Shown here piece by piece: positions 17,625-26,108 of a stretch of 64,000 bases of DNA (position 1 is its first letter; every line of letters starts with the position of its first letter). The notes under the pieces were generated by a model, which saw only the letters and a program-made list of their open reading frames with translations, had not been told where the DNA came from and ran no database searches. The DNA lies in assembly GCF_026544205.1 (NCBI RefSeq), contig NZ_JALNUI010000008.1:62001-126000 (forward strand). Direction: 5' to 3'. The DNA is from Curtobacterium sp. GC_Cur_3. Lineage in GTDB: Bacteria; Actinomycetota; Actinomycetes; Actinomycetales; Microbacteriaceae. The translations under genes were made by a program, and so were the position numbers.

Positions 17625-18983
17625 GTGACTGACACTGCCAATGACGCTCAGAAGACGGCCACACCGCCGACGACGCCCGTCCCCGTGAGTCCCGCCGAGG
17701 AGCAGCACGGCGAGACCGCCACGCTGACGTACCCGGGCGGCAGTGCGGAGTTCCCGATCCTGCCGAGCGTCGACGGTGCCTCCACCGTGGACATCTCCAC
17801 CTTCAAGAAGCAGACGGGGATGAACACCCTCGACTACGGGTTCGTGAACACCGGCTCGACGAAGAGCGCGATCACGTACATCGACGGCGACCAGGGCATC
17901 CTGCGCTACCGCGGGTACCCCATCGACCAGGTCGCGTCGAACTGCACCTTCCTCGAGGTCGCCTGGCTCCTCATCTACGGCGAGCTGCCGTCGGAGACCG
18001 AGCTCGCCGACTTCGACGCCCGCATCCGTCGGCACACGCTGCTGCACGAGGACCTCCGTCGCCTGTTCGACGCCCTCCCGCACTCGGCGCACCCGATGTC
18101 CGTCCTGTCCAGCGCCGTCAGCGCCCTGTCGACGTACTACGAGGACGACATGGACGTCGACGACCCGGAGAAGGTCGAGCTCCAGACCGTCCGGCTCCTC
18201 GCGAAGCTCCCGGTGATCGCCGCGTACGCGCACAAGAAGGCCATCGGGCAGGCGTTCCTCTACCCCGACAACTCGCTGTCGTTCGTCGACAACTTCCTGC
18301 GGCTCAACTTCGGCACGATGGCCGAGCCCTACCAGCCGAACCCGGTCCTCTCGAAGGCCCTCGACCGCCTGCTGATCCTGCACGAGGACCACGAGCAGAA
18401 CGCCTCCACCGCCACGGTGCGCCTGGTCGGGTCGACGAAGGCGAACATGTTCGCGTCGATCTCCGCGGGCATCAACGCCCTCTACGGTCCCCTCCACGGC
18501 GGTGCGAACGAGGCCGTCCTCGAGATGCTCCAGCAGATCAAGGACTCCGGCGAGCCCGTGCAGCGCTTCGTCGAACGCGTGAAGAACAAGGAGCGCGGCG
18601 TCAAGCTCATGGGCTTCGGGCACCGCGTCTACAAGAACTACGACCCCCGCGCCAAGCTCGTGAAGGAGTCCGCCGACGAGGTCCTCGAGTCCCTCGGCGT
18701 GCAGGACGACCTGCTCGACATCGCGAAGGAGCTCGAGCAGATCGCGCTGAGCGACCAGTACTTCATCGACCGCAAGCTCTACCCGAACGTCGACTTCTAC
18801 ACGGGCATCATCTACAAGGCGATGGGCTTCCCGCCGCGCATGTTCACGGTGCTGTTCGCGATCGGGCGGCTGCCCGGCTGGATCGCCCAGTGGCGCGAGC
18901 TCAACAACGACCCGCTGAACAAGATCGGTCGCCCCCAGCAGCTCTACGTCGGCTCGCCGGAGCGCGACCTGCCGCAGCGCTGA
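17625..18983 (+). CDS. gltA: Citrate synthase
   Basis: 452 residues, the long hexameric type of citrate synthase. Active-site segments are PLHGGANEAVLEML with the first histidine, GFGHRVYKNYDPRAKL with the second, and PNVDFYTGIIYKAMGFP with the aspartate. It condenses acetyl-CoA and oxaloacetate at the entrance of the TCA cycle. A polar tail of about 30 residues precedes the conserved YPGGSAEFPILPSVDGA, which is common in actinobacterial forms. It has its own promoter and terminator, so it is a single-gene unit. Confidence 0.96.
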   Translation: MTDTANDAQKTATPPTTPVPVSPAEEQHGETATLTYPGGSAEFPILPSVDGASTVDISTFKKQTGMNTLDYGFVNTGSTKSAITYIDGDQGILRYRGYPIDQVASNCTFLEVAWLLIYGELPSETELADFDARIRRHTLLHEDLRRLFDALPHSAHPMSVLSSAVSALSTYYEDDMDVDDPEKVELQTVRLLAKLPVIAAYAHKKAIGQAFLYPDNSLSFVDNFLRLNFGTMAEPYQPNPVLSKALDRLLILHEDHEQNASTATVRLVGSTKANMFASISAGINALYGPLHGGANEAVLEMLQQIKDSGEPVQRFVERVKNKERGVKLMGFGHRVYKNYDPRAKLVKESADEVLESLGVQDDLLDIAKELEQIALSDQYFIDRKLYPNVDFYTGIIYKAMGFPPRMFTVLFAIGRLPGWIAQWRELNNDPLNKIGRPQQLYVGSPERDLPQR

Positions 18984-18999
18984 CGCGGCCCCACCCGAA

Positions 19000-19034
19000 C
19001 GGCCCGGCCCACGACGAACTCGTGGCCCGGGCCG
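19000..19034 (+). terminator. Hairpin terminator after gltA
   Basis: Fifteen-base arms with one mismatch (19000-19014 and 19020-19034), loop CGAAC, 16 bases past the stop. Confidence 0.85.
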
Positions 19035-19147
19035 TCCGTCGTCGTGCGCTCGTGCCCGCTCGCACCAGGGGGCGCCGCGCCGGTCCGCCTGACTCGCGCG
19101 GAGCCTCCCGTCCGCACCGGGCTGGCCCGCACCCTCGCCCCGCTCGG

Positions 19148-19443
19148 CGAGCGGGCGGAATGCCAGGCCGTCCGTTCCCCGGCACCTCCCGATTCCGCCC
19201 GCTCGTCCACGAGCTCGGTGGCCGGCCTGCTCCGCGACGGCCCGCTCGCGCGTCGAGCGGGCGAAGTCGCGGGGTGCTCGCGCCGCGCACCACGGTGTTC
19301 CGCCCGTTCGTCGGTGGCGGCGGCCGGGAGGCGCGGTGCGGCCCCGATGGGCGTCACCGGACCTCCTGTGGTTGCCCGCGGTGGTCGAGTGGGCGGAAGG
19401 GGCCGGTGACCGATCTCGCGCACGCTGGCATTCTGCCCGCTCG
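19148..19443. repeat. Three dispersed hairpin elements of the CGAGCGGGCG family
   Basis: Three elements of about 58 bases lie in the gltA-dapD gap at 19148-19205, 19254-19310 and 19386-19443. The first has exact 14-base arms CGAGCGGGCGGAAT and ATTCCGCCCGCTCG; the second has CGAGCGGGCGAA against TTCCGCCCGTTCG; the third is the most diverged. Arms and length match the units of the array at 60579-61405. The intervening sequence shows no gene. Confidence 0.8.
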
Positions 19444-19503
19444 TACGGAGCGTCCGGAGGGCGGGGAGGGCGGGCAGGTCAGGCGGGTGGGCGGCGGAAC
19501 GGA

Positions 19504-19548
19504 CTGGAGGCCCGGTGCCGGTCTCGTGGACCGGCACCGGGCCTCCAG
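19504..19548 (-). terminator. Hairpin terminator for dapD
   Basis: Perfect 20-base arms CTGGAGGCCCGGTGCCGGTC and complement around TCGTG, 22 bases beyond the dapD stop. The arm GGAGGCCCGGTGCC is the same as in the palindromes at 2587 and 26507, but here a real loop is present. Confidence 0.88.
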
Positions 19549-19569
19549 GGTGGTGCTCCGGCGGTACCG

Positions 19570-20538
19570 CTACGCGTGGAGCGCGGTGTTGAGCTGGATG
19601 CCCTCGCCCTGGCGCTGCAGGGCCTCGACCGCGCCGGTGAGGCTGTTGCGGCGGAACAGGACGTTCGGGGCGCCGGAGAGCTCGACGGCCTTGACCGTGC
19701 GCGGGGTGCCGTCCGGGTTCGGAGCAGCGCCGACGAGGACGACCTTCGTGCCGGCGGTGACGTAGAGGCCGGACTCGACCACGGAGTCGTCGCCGAGGGA
19801 GATGCCGAGCCCGGCGTTCGCGCCGAGGAGCGCCCGCTCGCCGAGGGAGACGCGGTGCGTGCCGCCGCCGGAGAGCGTGCCCATGATGGAGGCGCCGCCG
19901 CCGATGTCGGTGCCGGCCCCGACGACGACGCCCTGGGAGATGCGGCCCTCGACCATCGCGTCGCCGAGGGTGCCGGCGTTGAAGTTCACGAAGCCCTCGT
20001 GCATGACGGTGGTGCCGGGTGCCAGGTGTGCGCCGAGCCGGACGCGGTTGGCGTCGCCGATGCGCACCCGGTCGGGGACGACGTAGTCGACGAGCCGCGG
20101 GAACTTGTCGATGGCGTGGACGGCGATGCCCGCACGCTGCAGCGACGGCCGGAGCCGGGCGAGGTCGTCGGGGTGCACGGGGCCGGCGTTGGTCCACGCG
20201 ACGATGGGGAGGTGCGCGAACACGCCGTCGAGGTTGACCTCGTTCGGGCGCACGTGCAGGTGGCTCAACAGGTGCAGGCGGAGGTAGGCGTCCGGGGTGC
20301 TCGTCGGGGCCGCGTCGATGGTGACCTCGGTGGTGACGGCCTCGATCCGGACACCGCGGCGGGTGTCCTCGCCGAGGTGCTCCTGCAGCGCGAGGGGGAA
20401 CTCGGCGTCGGCGGGCAGCTCGCCGAGGTGCGTCTCGGGGTACCAGGTGTCGAGTTCCGTGCCGTCGGCGGTGACGGTCGCGAGGCCGTGGCTCCAGGCG
20501 TGGGTCGGTCGGGCAGAGGCGGCGGTCGTGTCGGTCAC
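19570..20538 (-). CDS. dapD: Tetrahydrodipicolinate N-succinyltransferase DapD
   Basis: 322 residues of the actinobacterial DapD type. The C-terminal half is a left-handed beta helix made of hexapeptide repeats ([54 protein letters not shown]). It transfers succinyl from succinyl-CoA to tetrahydrodipicolinate, the step before DapC. The frame remains open to 20886 across dapE, but the family start is [18 protein letters not shown], and GTG 20538 is six bases from a TACCCT hexamer. It is divergent from dapE, with only 40 bp between the start codons. Confidence 0.95.
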   Translation of the reverse strand: MTDTTAASARPTHAWSHGLATVTADGTELDTWYPETHLGELPADAEFPLALQEHLGEDTRRGVRIEAVTTEVTIDAAPTSTPDAYLRLHLLSHLHVRPNEVNLDGVFAHLPIVAWTNAGPVHPDDLARLRPSLQRAGIAVHAIDKFPRLVDYVVPDRVRIGDANRVRLGAHLAPGTTVMHEGFVNFNAGTLGDAMVEGRISQGVVVGAGTDIGGGASIMGTLSGGGTHRVSLGERALLGANAGLGISLGDDSVVESGLYVTAGTKVVLVGAAPNPDGTPRTVKAVELSGAPNVLFRRNSLTGAVEALQRQGEGIQLNTALHA

Positions 20539-20544
20539 CCCACC

Positions 20545-20550
20545 AGGGTA
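20545..20550 (-). promoter_or_regulatory. Leaderless promoter -10, dapD
   Basis: TACCCT on the minus strand, six bases from GTG 20538. It faces the dapE hexamer at 20567, so the two promoters must overlap within 40 bp. Confidence 0.62.
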
Positions 20551-20566
20551 CCGAGGCGTCGGACGG

Positions 20567-20572
20567 TAGGCT
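20567..20572 (+). promoter_or_regulatory. Leaderless promoter -10, dapE
   Basis: TAGGCT with six bases to the ATG at 20579. Confidence 0.62.
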
Positions 20573-20578
20573 CGGCGC

Positions 20579-21661
20579 ATGCCGGAGCAGCTCGACCTCA
20601 CCGCCTCGTCCATCGACATCACCCGTGCCATCTGCAACATCGAGTCGGTGTCGGGCAACGAAGCCGCACTCGCCGACGCGATCGAGGCGGTGCTCGCGCC
20701 GCTGCCGCACCTGGAGGTCGTCCGCGACGGCGACGCGATCGTCGCGCGGACGCAGCTCGGGCGGGAGCGCCGGGTCGTGATCGCCGGACACATCGACACC
20801 GTGCCGCTGAACAGCAACCTGCCGACGGAGTTCCGCACCGCCGAGGACGGCACCGAGATCCTCTGGGGCCGTGGCACCGTGGACATGAAGGCCGGCTGCG
20901 CGGTTCAGCTCAAGCTCGCGTACGACCTCACCGCCCCTTCCGTCGACGTCACGTGGGTCTGGTACGACCACGAGGAGGTGTCGGACGCGCTGAACGGCCT
21001 CGGCCGGCTCGCCCGCACCCGTCCGGAACTGCTCGCCGCCGACTTCGCGATCCTGGGGGAGCCCTCGGGTGCCCAGATCGAGGGCGGCTGCAACGGCAAC
21101 CTCCGCGCCGAGATCCGCACGTACGGCAAGCGGTCCCACAGCGCACGCAGCTGGATCGGCGACAACGCGATCCACAAGACGGCGCCGATCCTCGCCACGC
21201 TGGCGGCCTACGAGCCCCGCACGGTCGAGGTCGACGGGCTCGAGTACCGCGAGGGACTGAACGCCGTCGGGATCAGCGGCGGGATCGCCGGGAACATCAT
21301 CCCCGACGAGGCGATGGTGCACGTCAACTACCGCTTCGCCCCCTCGCGCTCGGCGGACGAGGCCGTGGCGCACATCCGCGAGCTGTTCGACGGCTACCAG
21401 GTGGACATCGTCGACCTGGCCGCCGGTGCCCGTCCCGGCCTCGACGCCCCGCTCGCCCAGGACTTCGTCGCCGCGGTCGGTGGTCCGGAGCCCCGCCCGA
21501 AGTACGGCTGGACCGACGTCGCCCGGTTCTCCGCGCTCGGCGTCCCGGCGGTCAACTACGGCCCCGGCGAACCCGTCTTCGCGCACCACGACGACGAGCA
21601 GGTCCCCGTCGCGCAGATCACCGCGGTCGAGGACGGTCTGCGCCGGTGGCTGACGGCCTGA
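20579..21661 (+). CDS. dapE: Succinyl-diaminopimelate desuccinylase DapE
   Basis: 360 residues of the M20 metallopeptidase family. Zinc sites are in [39 protein letters not shown] and [16 protein letters not shown], and the last histidine in [11 protein letters not shown]. It cleaves N-succinyl-LL-diaminopimelate to give LL-diaminopimelate and succinate. It diverges from dapD across a 40-bp promoter region. The stop lies shortly before a run of 18-bp repeats and the membrane-enzyme gene at 21823. Confidence 0.95.
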   Translation: MPEQLDLTASSIDITRAICNIESVSGNEAALADAIEAVLAPLPHLEVVRDGDAIVARTQLGRERRVVIAGHIDTVPLNSNLPTEFRTAEDGTEILWGRGTVDMKAGCAVQLKLAYDLTAPSVDVTWVWYDHEEVSDALNGLGRLARTRPELLAADFAILGEPSGAQIEGGCNGNLRAEIRTYGKRSHSARSWIGDNAIHKTAPILATLAAYEPRTVEVDGLEYREGLNAVGISGGIAGNIIPDEAMVHVNYRFAPSRSADEAVAHIRELFDGYQVDIVDLAAGARPGLDAPLAQDFVAAVGGPEPRPKYGWTDVARFSALGVPAVNYGPGEPVFAHHDDEQVPVAQITAVEDGLRRWLTA

Positions 21662-21725
21662 CGACGGCCGGGGCGGGGTCCCCGGACACGGGGTCCTCGC
21701 CGACACTGCCCGGGGGTCGGCCAGC

Positions 21726-21794
21726 GGACGGGCGCCGGTCTGTGGACGGGCGCCGTTCTGTGGACGGGCGCCGGTCTGTGGACGGGCGCCGGTC
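21726..21794. repeat. 18-bp tandem repeat between dapE and the mannosyltransferase gene
   Basis: Almost four copies of GGACGGGCGCCGGTCTGT, starting at 21726, 21744, 21762 and 21780, with one G-to-T change in the second. The period is a multiple of three, so in the downstream gene's open frame it would read as repeated GRRSVD. Confidence 0.9.
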
Positions 21795-21822
21795 GTCCGG
21801 TGGTCCCGGGTCCTCTGCGGCC

Positions 21823-23019
21823 GTGACCCGGTGGCGGGCGCGGTACCGCGTGGTGCCGTGGTGGGTCCGCATCACCGTCGTCTACGTCCTCGCGCGGTTC
21901 GTCACCGGCGCGATGATGGGCGTCTACGCCGGCATGCAGACGGCCAACTCGTTCACCGGACAGCACCCGCGCTACCTGGCCTTCGCGTCGATCTGGGACG
22001 GCGCCTGGTACCGCGTGATCGCCACCGGCGGCTACCCCTCGACGCTCCCCGTCGACGCCGCCGGGCACGTGACCGAGAACGCGTGGGCGTTCATGCCCGC
22101 GTACCCGTTCCTCGTGCGGGCGCTGATGACCGTCACGGGGGCGTCGTTCGAACTCGTCGCCGTCTCGGTCTCGCTCGTCGCCGGGTGGGGCGCGGCCCTG
22201 GTCTTCCGTCGGCTGATGGGGCGCTTCCTCGACCCCGCCCGGGCGACGTTCGCCACGGTGCTGTTCTGCGTCGCGCCGGTCTCGGCGATGTTCCAGGTCG
22301 CCTACGCCGAGTCGATGGGCCTGTTCCTGCTCCTCGTCGCCCTGCTGCTGCTGGTCGAGCGGCGTTTCTGGACGATGCTGCCCGTCGTGCTGCTGCTCGG
22401 GATGACCCGCCCGACCGGCCTGGCCTTCGCGCTGCTGATGGGCGCCTTCGTCGTCGTCTGGGTCGTCCGCCCGACGTGGCTCCGGCACGACCACCGACCG
22501 AGCCTCCGGCAGCTCGTGCCACCCGTGGTCGTGGCCGCGGTGTCCGGCGTCGTCGGGCTCGCGTGGCCGGCGATCGCGTGGGCCGTGACCGGGGTGCCGC
22601 GGGCCTACACCGACACCGAGCTCGCCTGGCGGTCCTCGTACATCGGGTGGAAGGACCTCGTCCCCTTCGCACCGTGGGTGCAGGGGTTCGGGTGGTGGTT
22701 CCGGCAGCCGACCGGCAGCGTCCTGCTGGTGGTCGTGCTGGTCGGGTTCGTCGCGTTCGTGGTCATGCCGGCGTCACGGCGCCTCGGGCTCGAGCTACGG
22801 CTCTGGGCGGTCGCCTATCTGGTGTACCTGCTCGCGGTGTTCTTCCCGCAGTCGAGCACCTGGCGGATCCTGCTGCCGATCGCACCGCTGCTCGGGATCG
22901 TCGCACTGCCGCGGTCACGGCTGTACCGCGTCGTCGTCGTGGTGCTGTTCCTGGTGCTGCAGTGGGTGTGGCTCGACTGGTGCTGGTGGGTCGACGGCTA
23001 CGACTGGACCCCGCCGTGA
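21823..23019 (+). CDS. PIG-V-like membrane mannosyltransferase
   Basis: 398 residues with about ten membrane helices. SIWDGAWYRVIATGGYP near the first outer loop has the acidic residue and WD-WY pattern of the PIG-V/GPI-mannosyltransferase group of GT-C enzymes, followed by the AFMPAYPFLVRAL segment typical of the family. It probably moves mannose from a lipid-linked donor on the outer face of the membrane; the acceptor is unknown. GTG 21823 is a conservative start. The frame is open back to GTG 21646 inside dapE, and an upstream start would add a tail of GRRSVD repeats. The 3' end overlaps the opposing AI-2E gene by 22 bases. Confidence 0.8.
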   Translation: MTRWRARYRVVPWWVRITVVYVLARFVTGAMMGVYAGMQTANSFTGQHPRYLAFASIWDGAWYRVIATGGYPSTLPVDAAGHVTENAWAFMPAYPFLVRALMTVTGASFELVAVSVSLVAGWGAALVFRRLMGRFLDPARATFATVLFCVAPVSAMFQVAYAESMGLFLLLVALLLLVERRFWTMLPVVLLLGMTRPTGLAFALLMGAFVVVWVVRPTWLRHDHRPSLRQLVPPVVVAAVSGVVGLAWPAIAWAVTGVPRAYTDTELAWRSSYIGWKDLVPFAPWVQGFGWWFRQPTGSVLLVVVLVGFVAFVVMPASRRLGLELRLWAVAYLVYLLAVFFPQSSTWRILLPIAPLLGIVALPRSRLYRVVVVVLFLVLQWVWLDWCWWVDGYDWTPP

Positions 23020-24206
23020 TCGACGACCGGCGCCGAGTCCGCCAGGTCTGACGTCGGCGTCGTCGACGACAACGCCTTGGTCGCCCCGTCCCCGGTCCAC
23101 TCCCCGTCCTCCGGTCGCCACCGCGACGCGGCGAGCACCATGGCGTTGACCGTCGCGATGAACGGCACCGCGAAGAACGCCCCGACGACCCCGGCGAGCG
23201 TGGTGCCCGCGACGACGCCGAGCGCGACGCCGAGCGGGTGCACCTTGACCGCGCTGCCGGTGAGGAACGGGTGCAGCACGTGGCTCTCGATCTGCTGCAC
23301 GACGAGCACGACACCGAGCATGAACAGCGCGGTCACCCAGCCGTTGAACACGAGCGCGACGATGACGGCCACGGTCCCGGCGACGATCGCGCCGACCACG
23401 GGGACGAACGCGCCGAGGAAGACGATCACGGCGATGGGCACAGCGAGCGGGACCTGCAGCGCGAGCGCGCCGATCGCCACGCCGAGGGCATCCGTCACCG
23501 CGACGATGAGCTGCACCCGGATGAAGCTCGTGAGCGTGTGCCACCCGGCGTCGCCGGCGACACCGATCCGTGCGCGGGCGCGGCGGGGGAACAGCCGGAC
23601 GACCCAGCCCCAGATGCGGCGACCGTCGATGAGCACGAACAGGGTCGTGAAGACGACGATGAACAGGCCCTCGAGGACGTGCACTGCGCTGGACCCGGCG
23701 GCCTGGAACCCGGACAGGATCGACGAGGCGTGCGACTGCAGGTAGTCGGTCCCCTTCGACACCCACTGGTTCACGTCGTGCACGGTGATGCCGAACGGCT
23801 GGCTGTCCAGCAGGGTCTGCAGCGACAGGACACTCCGGTGCAGGCGGTGTTCCAGCGACGGCAGGTCGTAGCGGATCTGCGCGGTGACGACGAGCGCGAG
23901 GGTGCCGATCGCGAGGACCAGGACCACCAGGCTCGAGAGCACCGCGGTCCACTTCGGCCACCGGTGCCGCTGCAGGAACGCGGAGATGGGGGCGAGCAGT
24001 GCGCAGAGCAGCAGCGCGATGAGGAACGGCACCACGATGTCCTGCAGCACCACGACGAGCGCGACGACCACGGCCAGGGCGGCGGCGACGATGAGGAGCC
24101 GCCACGAGAACGACGCCGCGATCCGCATGCCCGCCGGGACCGCGTCGGGTCCGTCGGGCAGGGCGTCCTGGGGGCTCGGACGAGGCGTGGAGCGGATGAT
24201 CGGCAC
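22998..24206 (-). CDS. AI-2E family transporter (PerM/UPF0118)
   Basis: 402 residues with eight predicted helices in the pattern of AI-2E family exporters: two hairpins at the N terminus, a long soluble region of about 80 residues (QIRYDLPSLEHRLHRS through DYLQSHASSIL), then LGAFVPVVGAIVAGTVAVIVAL and the final pair with QQIESHVLHPFLTGSAVKVHPL, which is a family hallmark. Some relatives export autoinducer-2 and others act as Na+/H+ antiporters; nothing here decides between them. The start GTG 24206 is six bases from a TAGCCT hexamer. The C-terminal 40 residues are polar. Confidence 0.88.
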   Translation of the reverse strand: MPIIRSTPRPSPQDALPDGPDAVPAGMRIAASFSWRLLIVAAALAVVVALVVVLQDIVVPFLIALLLCALLAPISAFLQRHRWPKWTAVLSSLVVLVLAIGTLALVVTAQIRYDLPSLEHRLHRSVLSLQTLLDSQPFGITVHDVNQWVSKGTDYLQSHASSILSGFQAAGSSAVHVLEGLFIVVFTTLFVLIDGRRIWGWVVRLFPRRARARIGVAGDAGWHTLTSFIRVQLIVAVTDALGVAIGALALQVPLAVPIAVIVFLGAFVPVVGAIVAGTVAVIVALVFNGWVTALFMLGVVLVVQQIESHVLHPFLTGSAVKVHPLGVALGVVAGTTLAGVVGAFFAVPFIATVNAMVLAASRWRPEDGEWTGDGATKALSSTTPTSDLADSAPVVDHGGVQS

Positions 24207-24212
24207 GCGCTC

Positions 24213-24218
24213 AGGCTA
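24213..24218 (-). promoter_or_regulatory. Leaderless promoter -10, AI-2E family gene
   Basis: TAGCCT on the minus strand, six bases from GTG 24206. Confidence 0.58.
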
Positions 24219-24293
24219 GGAAGTCGAACCGCGAGAACGACCCGATCCGGGGCCCTCGACCTGGGCGGTTTCGCAGATGAGCCCTCCGTACGG

Positions 24294-24299
24294 GATAAT
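24294..24299 (+). promoter_or_regulatory. Candidate -10 for the DUF3117 gene
   Basis: GATAAT, close to the ideal TATAAT, giving a start near 24306 and a leader of about 28 bases with AAAGGGGA. Confidence 0.6.
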
Positions 24300-24333
24300 G
24301 GGCGCGCATGTACTGCGCGAAAGGGGACATCTG

Positions 24334-24504
24334 ATGGCAGCCATGAAGCCGAGGACCGGTGACGGGCCGATGGAGGCTGTTAAGGAGGGTCGACTCATCA
24401 TCGTGCGGGTTCCGCTCGAAGGAGGAGGCCGCCTGGTCGTCTCGGTCAACGACGCCGAGGCCAAGGAACTCCACGACGCACTCGCCGAGGTCGTCTCGGC
24501 CTAG
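24334..24504 (+). CDS. DUF3117 small conserved protein
   Basis: 56 residues, MAAMKPRTGDGPMEAVKEGR onward, matching the short actinobacterial DUF3117 family almost end to end; mycobacteria have it as Rv1211. The function is unknown. It is small, acidic-basic balanced and predicted to be one beta-alpha unit. A strong ribosome site, AAAGGGGA at 24320-24327, and a near-consensus promoter suggest high expression, in keeping with its conservation. It ends in a strong hairpin. Confidence 0.9.
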   Translation: MAAMKPRTGDGPMEAVKEGRLIIVRVPLEGGGRLVVSVNDAEAKELHDALAEVVSA

Positions 24505-24564
24505 AGAAGTCGACGCTCCACAGCACCACGGTACGACAAGCACCAGAAGCACGAAGCACCACGG

Positions 24565-24598
24565 AAGAGGCCCGGGACACCATCGTCCCGGGCCTCTT
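24565..24598 (+). terminator. Hairpin terminator after the DUF3117 gene
   Basis: Fourteen-base perfect arms AAGAGGCCCGGGAC and complement around ACCATC, followed by TTGT. Confidence 0.87.
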
Positions 24599-24625
24599 GT
24601 CGTCCGTCGCCACCATGATGGAGCC

Positions 24626-25378
24626 GTGCCCCGACTCCGCCGCCCCGTCCGCCGCGTCGAGGAGTACACGGCGGACCCGATGCCCCGCGACACCTGGCCC
24701 GCGACGCTCGCTCCGGTGGCCCAGCTGCTCGACCACGGCCTCGACCTCGACACGGTGACCGTCTTCGTCGGGGAGAACGGCGCGGGCAAGTCCACCCTCG
24801 TCGAAGCGATCGCCCTGGCGTTCGGCATGGGGCCGGAGGGCGGCTCGACGATGTCCGGCCACAGCACCCGTCCGAGCGAGTCGCCGCTGTGGCAGCACCT
24901 CGCGCTGCATCGGGAACCCGGGGCGCCGAAGAGCGGCTTCTTCTTGCGGGCGGAGACCATGCACGGGCTCTTCACGTTCCTGGAGCAGCACCCCGGTCCC
25001 CGTCCCGAGCCGGTCTTCCACGAGCGCAGCCACGGGGAGTCGTTCCTGGACTTCGTGATCGACCGGTCGCAGTGGCCCGGCCTCTGGATCCTCGACGAGC
25101 CCGAGTCGGCGCTGTCCTTCCAGGGGTGTCTGGCGCTCATCGGGCTGCTGCAGGCCATCGTCGACGACGGCCTCGGTCAGGTGGTCCTGTCGACGCACTC
25201 GCCCGTGCTCGCCGCGTTCCCCGGAGCGACGATCCACGAGGTCGGCGAGTGGGGCCTCCGACGCAGTGCCTGGGCCGACCTCGACCTGGTGCGGAACCAA
25301 CGGGCGTTCCTGGCGGCGCCGGAGCAGTACCTGCGCCACCTCGACGGCAGCGACGAGCCGCAGTCACCGACCCGGTGA
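24626..25378 (+). CDS. AAA-family ATPase (SMC/OLD-like, ABC-type)
   Basis: 250 residues. FVGENGAGKSTLVEAIALAFG is the Walker A, and LWILDEPESALSFQGCLALIGLL the Walker B with the ABC-like glutamates; STHSPVLAAFPGA supplies the H-loop. A short insert with RAETMHGLFTFLEQ lies between them. These stand-alone ATPases occur widely in bacteria; their partners are unknown. There is no nuclease or TOPRIM domain, so it is not a full OLD defence protein. GTG 24626 has no clear ribosome site but sits six bases behind CATGAT, so it may be leaderless. Confidence 0.82.
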   Translation: MPRLRRPVRRVEEYTADPMPRDTWPATLAPVAQLLDHGLDLDTVTVFVGENGAGKSTLVEAIALAFGMGPEGGSTMSGHSTRPSESPLWQHLALHREPGAPKSGFFLRAETMHGLFTFLEQHPGPRPEPVFHERSHGESFLDFVIDRSQWPGLWILDEPESALSFQGCLALIGLLQAIVDDGLGQVVLSTHSPVLAAFPGATIHEVGEWGLRRSAWADLDLVRNQRAFLAAPEQYLRHLDGSDEPQSPTR

Positions 25379-25415
25379 CGGTCAGCAGCCGCCGACGGCC
25401 ACGGACCGCAGTCGC

Positions 25416-26048
25416 CTACGCGGTGACCTTCGTCATCTGCAGCAGCCCGTCACCGGCCGGGGACAGGCTGCTGATGACCGCGCCGGACGTCGACACCTCG
25501 GTCAGGAGCAGCCGGAAGTCCGTGGTGGCCCGGTCGCGCTTCACCGGGTCCGCGACCCGTCCGCGCCACAGGGCGTGCGGGACGAGCACCGTCCCGCCGA
25601 GGCGCGCGAGCCGCAGCCCGTGCTCGACGTACTCGATGACGTGTTCGGGGTCGGCGTCGACGAGGACGACGTCGTAGGAGGCCTCGTTCATCCGGGGGAG
25701 CACCTGGTTCGCGCGGCCCGGGATGAGCCGGACGCGGGAGGGCGCGGTGCCGGCGGCGATGAAGGCGTCACGGGCGTACTGCTGGTGGTCCACCTCGACG
25801 TCGATCGTCGTCAGCGTCGCCTTCGGGGCCCCGCCGAGCAGGTACAGCCCAGAGACTCCCAGGCCGGTCCCGATCTCGATGATGCTCGTGGCCCGCGAGG
25901 CCGCCGCGATCACCCCGATCTGCGCACCGATCGCCGGCGAGATCGCCTCGACGCCCAGCTCCAGGGAGTGTTCCCGCGCTCGGGCGATCGCCTCGGACTC
26001 GGAGACGATGTCCTCCGCGAACTTCCAGTTCGACTCTTTCTCTGACAC
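25416..26048 (-). CDS. O-methyltransferase, family 3
   Basis: 210 residues. SAM-binding motif I is SIIEIGTGLGVSGLYLL, followed by LTTIDVEVDHQQYAR and SYDVVLVDADPEHVIEYVEHGL, the metal-binding region of caffeoyl-CoA/catechol type O-methyltransferases. Mycobacterial Rv1220c, the apparent counterpart in the same neighbourhood, has no settled substrate. GTG 26048 was preferred to 26054 because GAGGAG lies five bases upstream. It is divergent from tatB; sigE and its anti-sigma gene, which lie between these two in mycobacteria, are absent here. Confidence 0.88.
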   Translation of the reverse strand: MSEKESNWKFAEDIVSESEAIARAREHSLELGVEAISPAIGAQIGVIAAASRATSIIEIGTGLGVSGLYLLGGAPKATLTTIDVEVDHQQYARDAFIAAGTAPSRVRLIPGRANQVLPRMNEASYDVVLVDADPEHVIEYVEHGLRLARLGGTVLVPHALWRGRVADPVKRDRATTDFRLLLTEVSTSGAVISSLSPAGDGLLQMTKVTA

Positions 26049-26067
26049 GCACACTCCTCGGTGCACA

Positions 26068-26073
26068 ACTCTA
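26068..26073 (-). promoter_or_regulatory. Candidate -10 for the O-methyltransferase gene
   Basis: TAGAGT on the minus strand, giving a leader of about 13 bases that contains GAGGAG. Confidence 0.5.
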
Positions 26074-26096
26074 GGTGAGCGTGCGGTGTCAGGCGT

Positions 26097-26102
26097 TACG
26101 CT
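26097..26102 (+). promoter_or_regulatory. Leaderless promoter -10, tatB
   Basis: TACGCT with six bases to GTG 26109. Confidence 0.6.
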
Positions 26103-26108
26103 CTGTGC

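Noticed and set aside
24626..25378. OLD-type or Gabija-type defence ATPase
   Set aside because: The protein has no TOPRIM nuclease domain and no partner helicase, and it sits in a core-gene neighbourhood.
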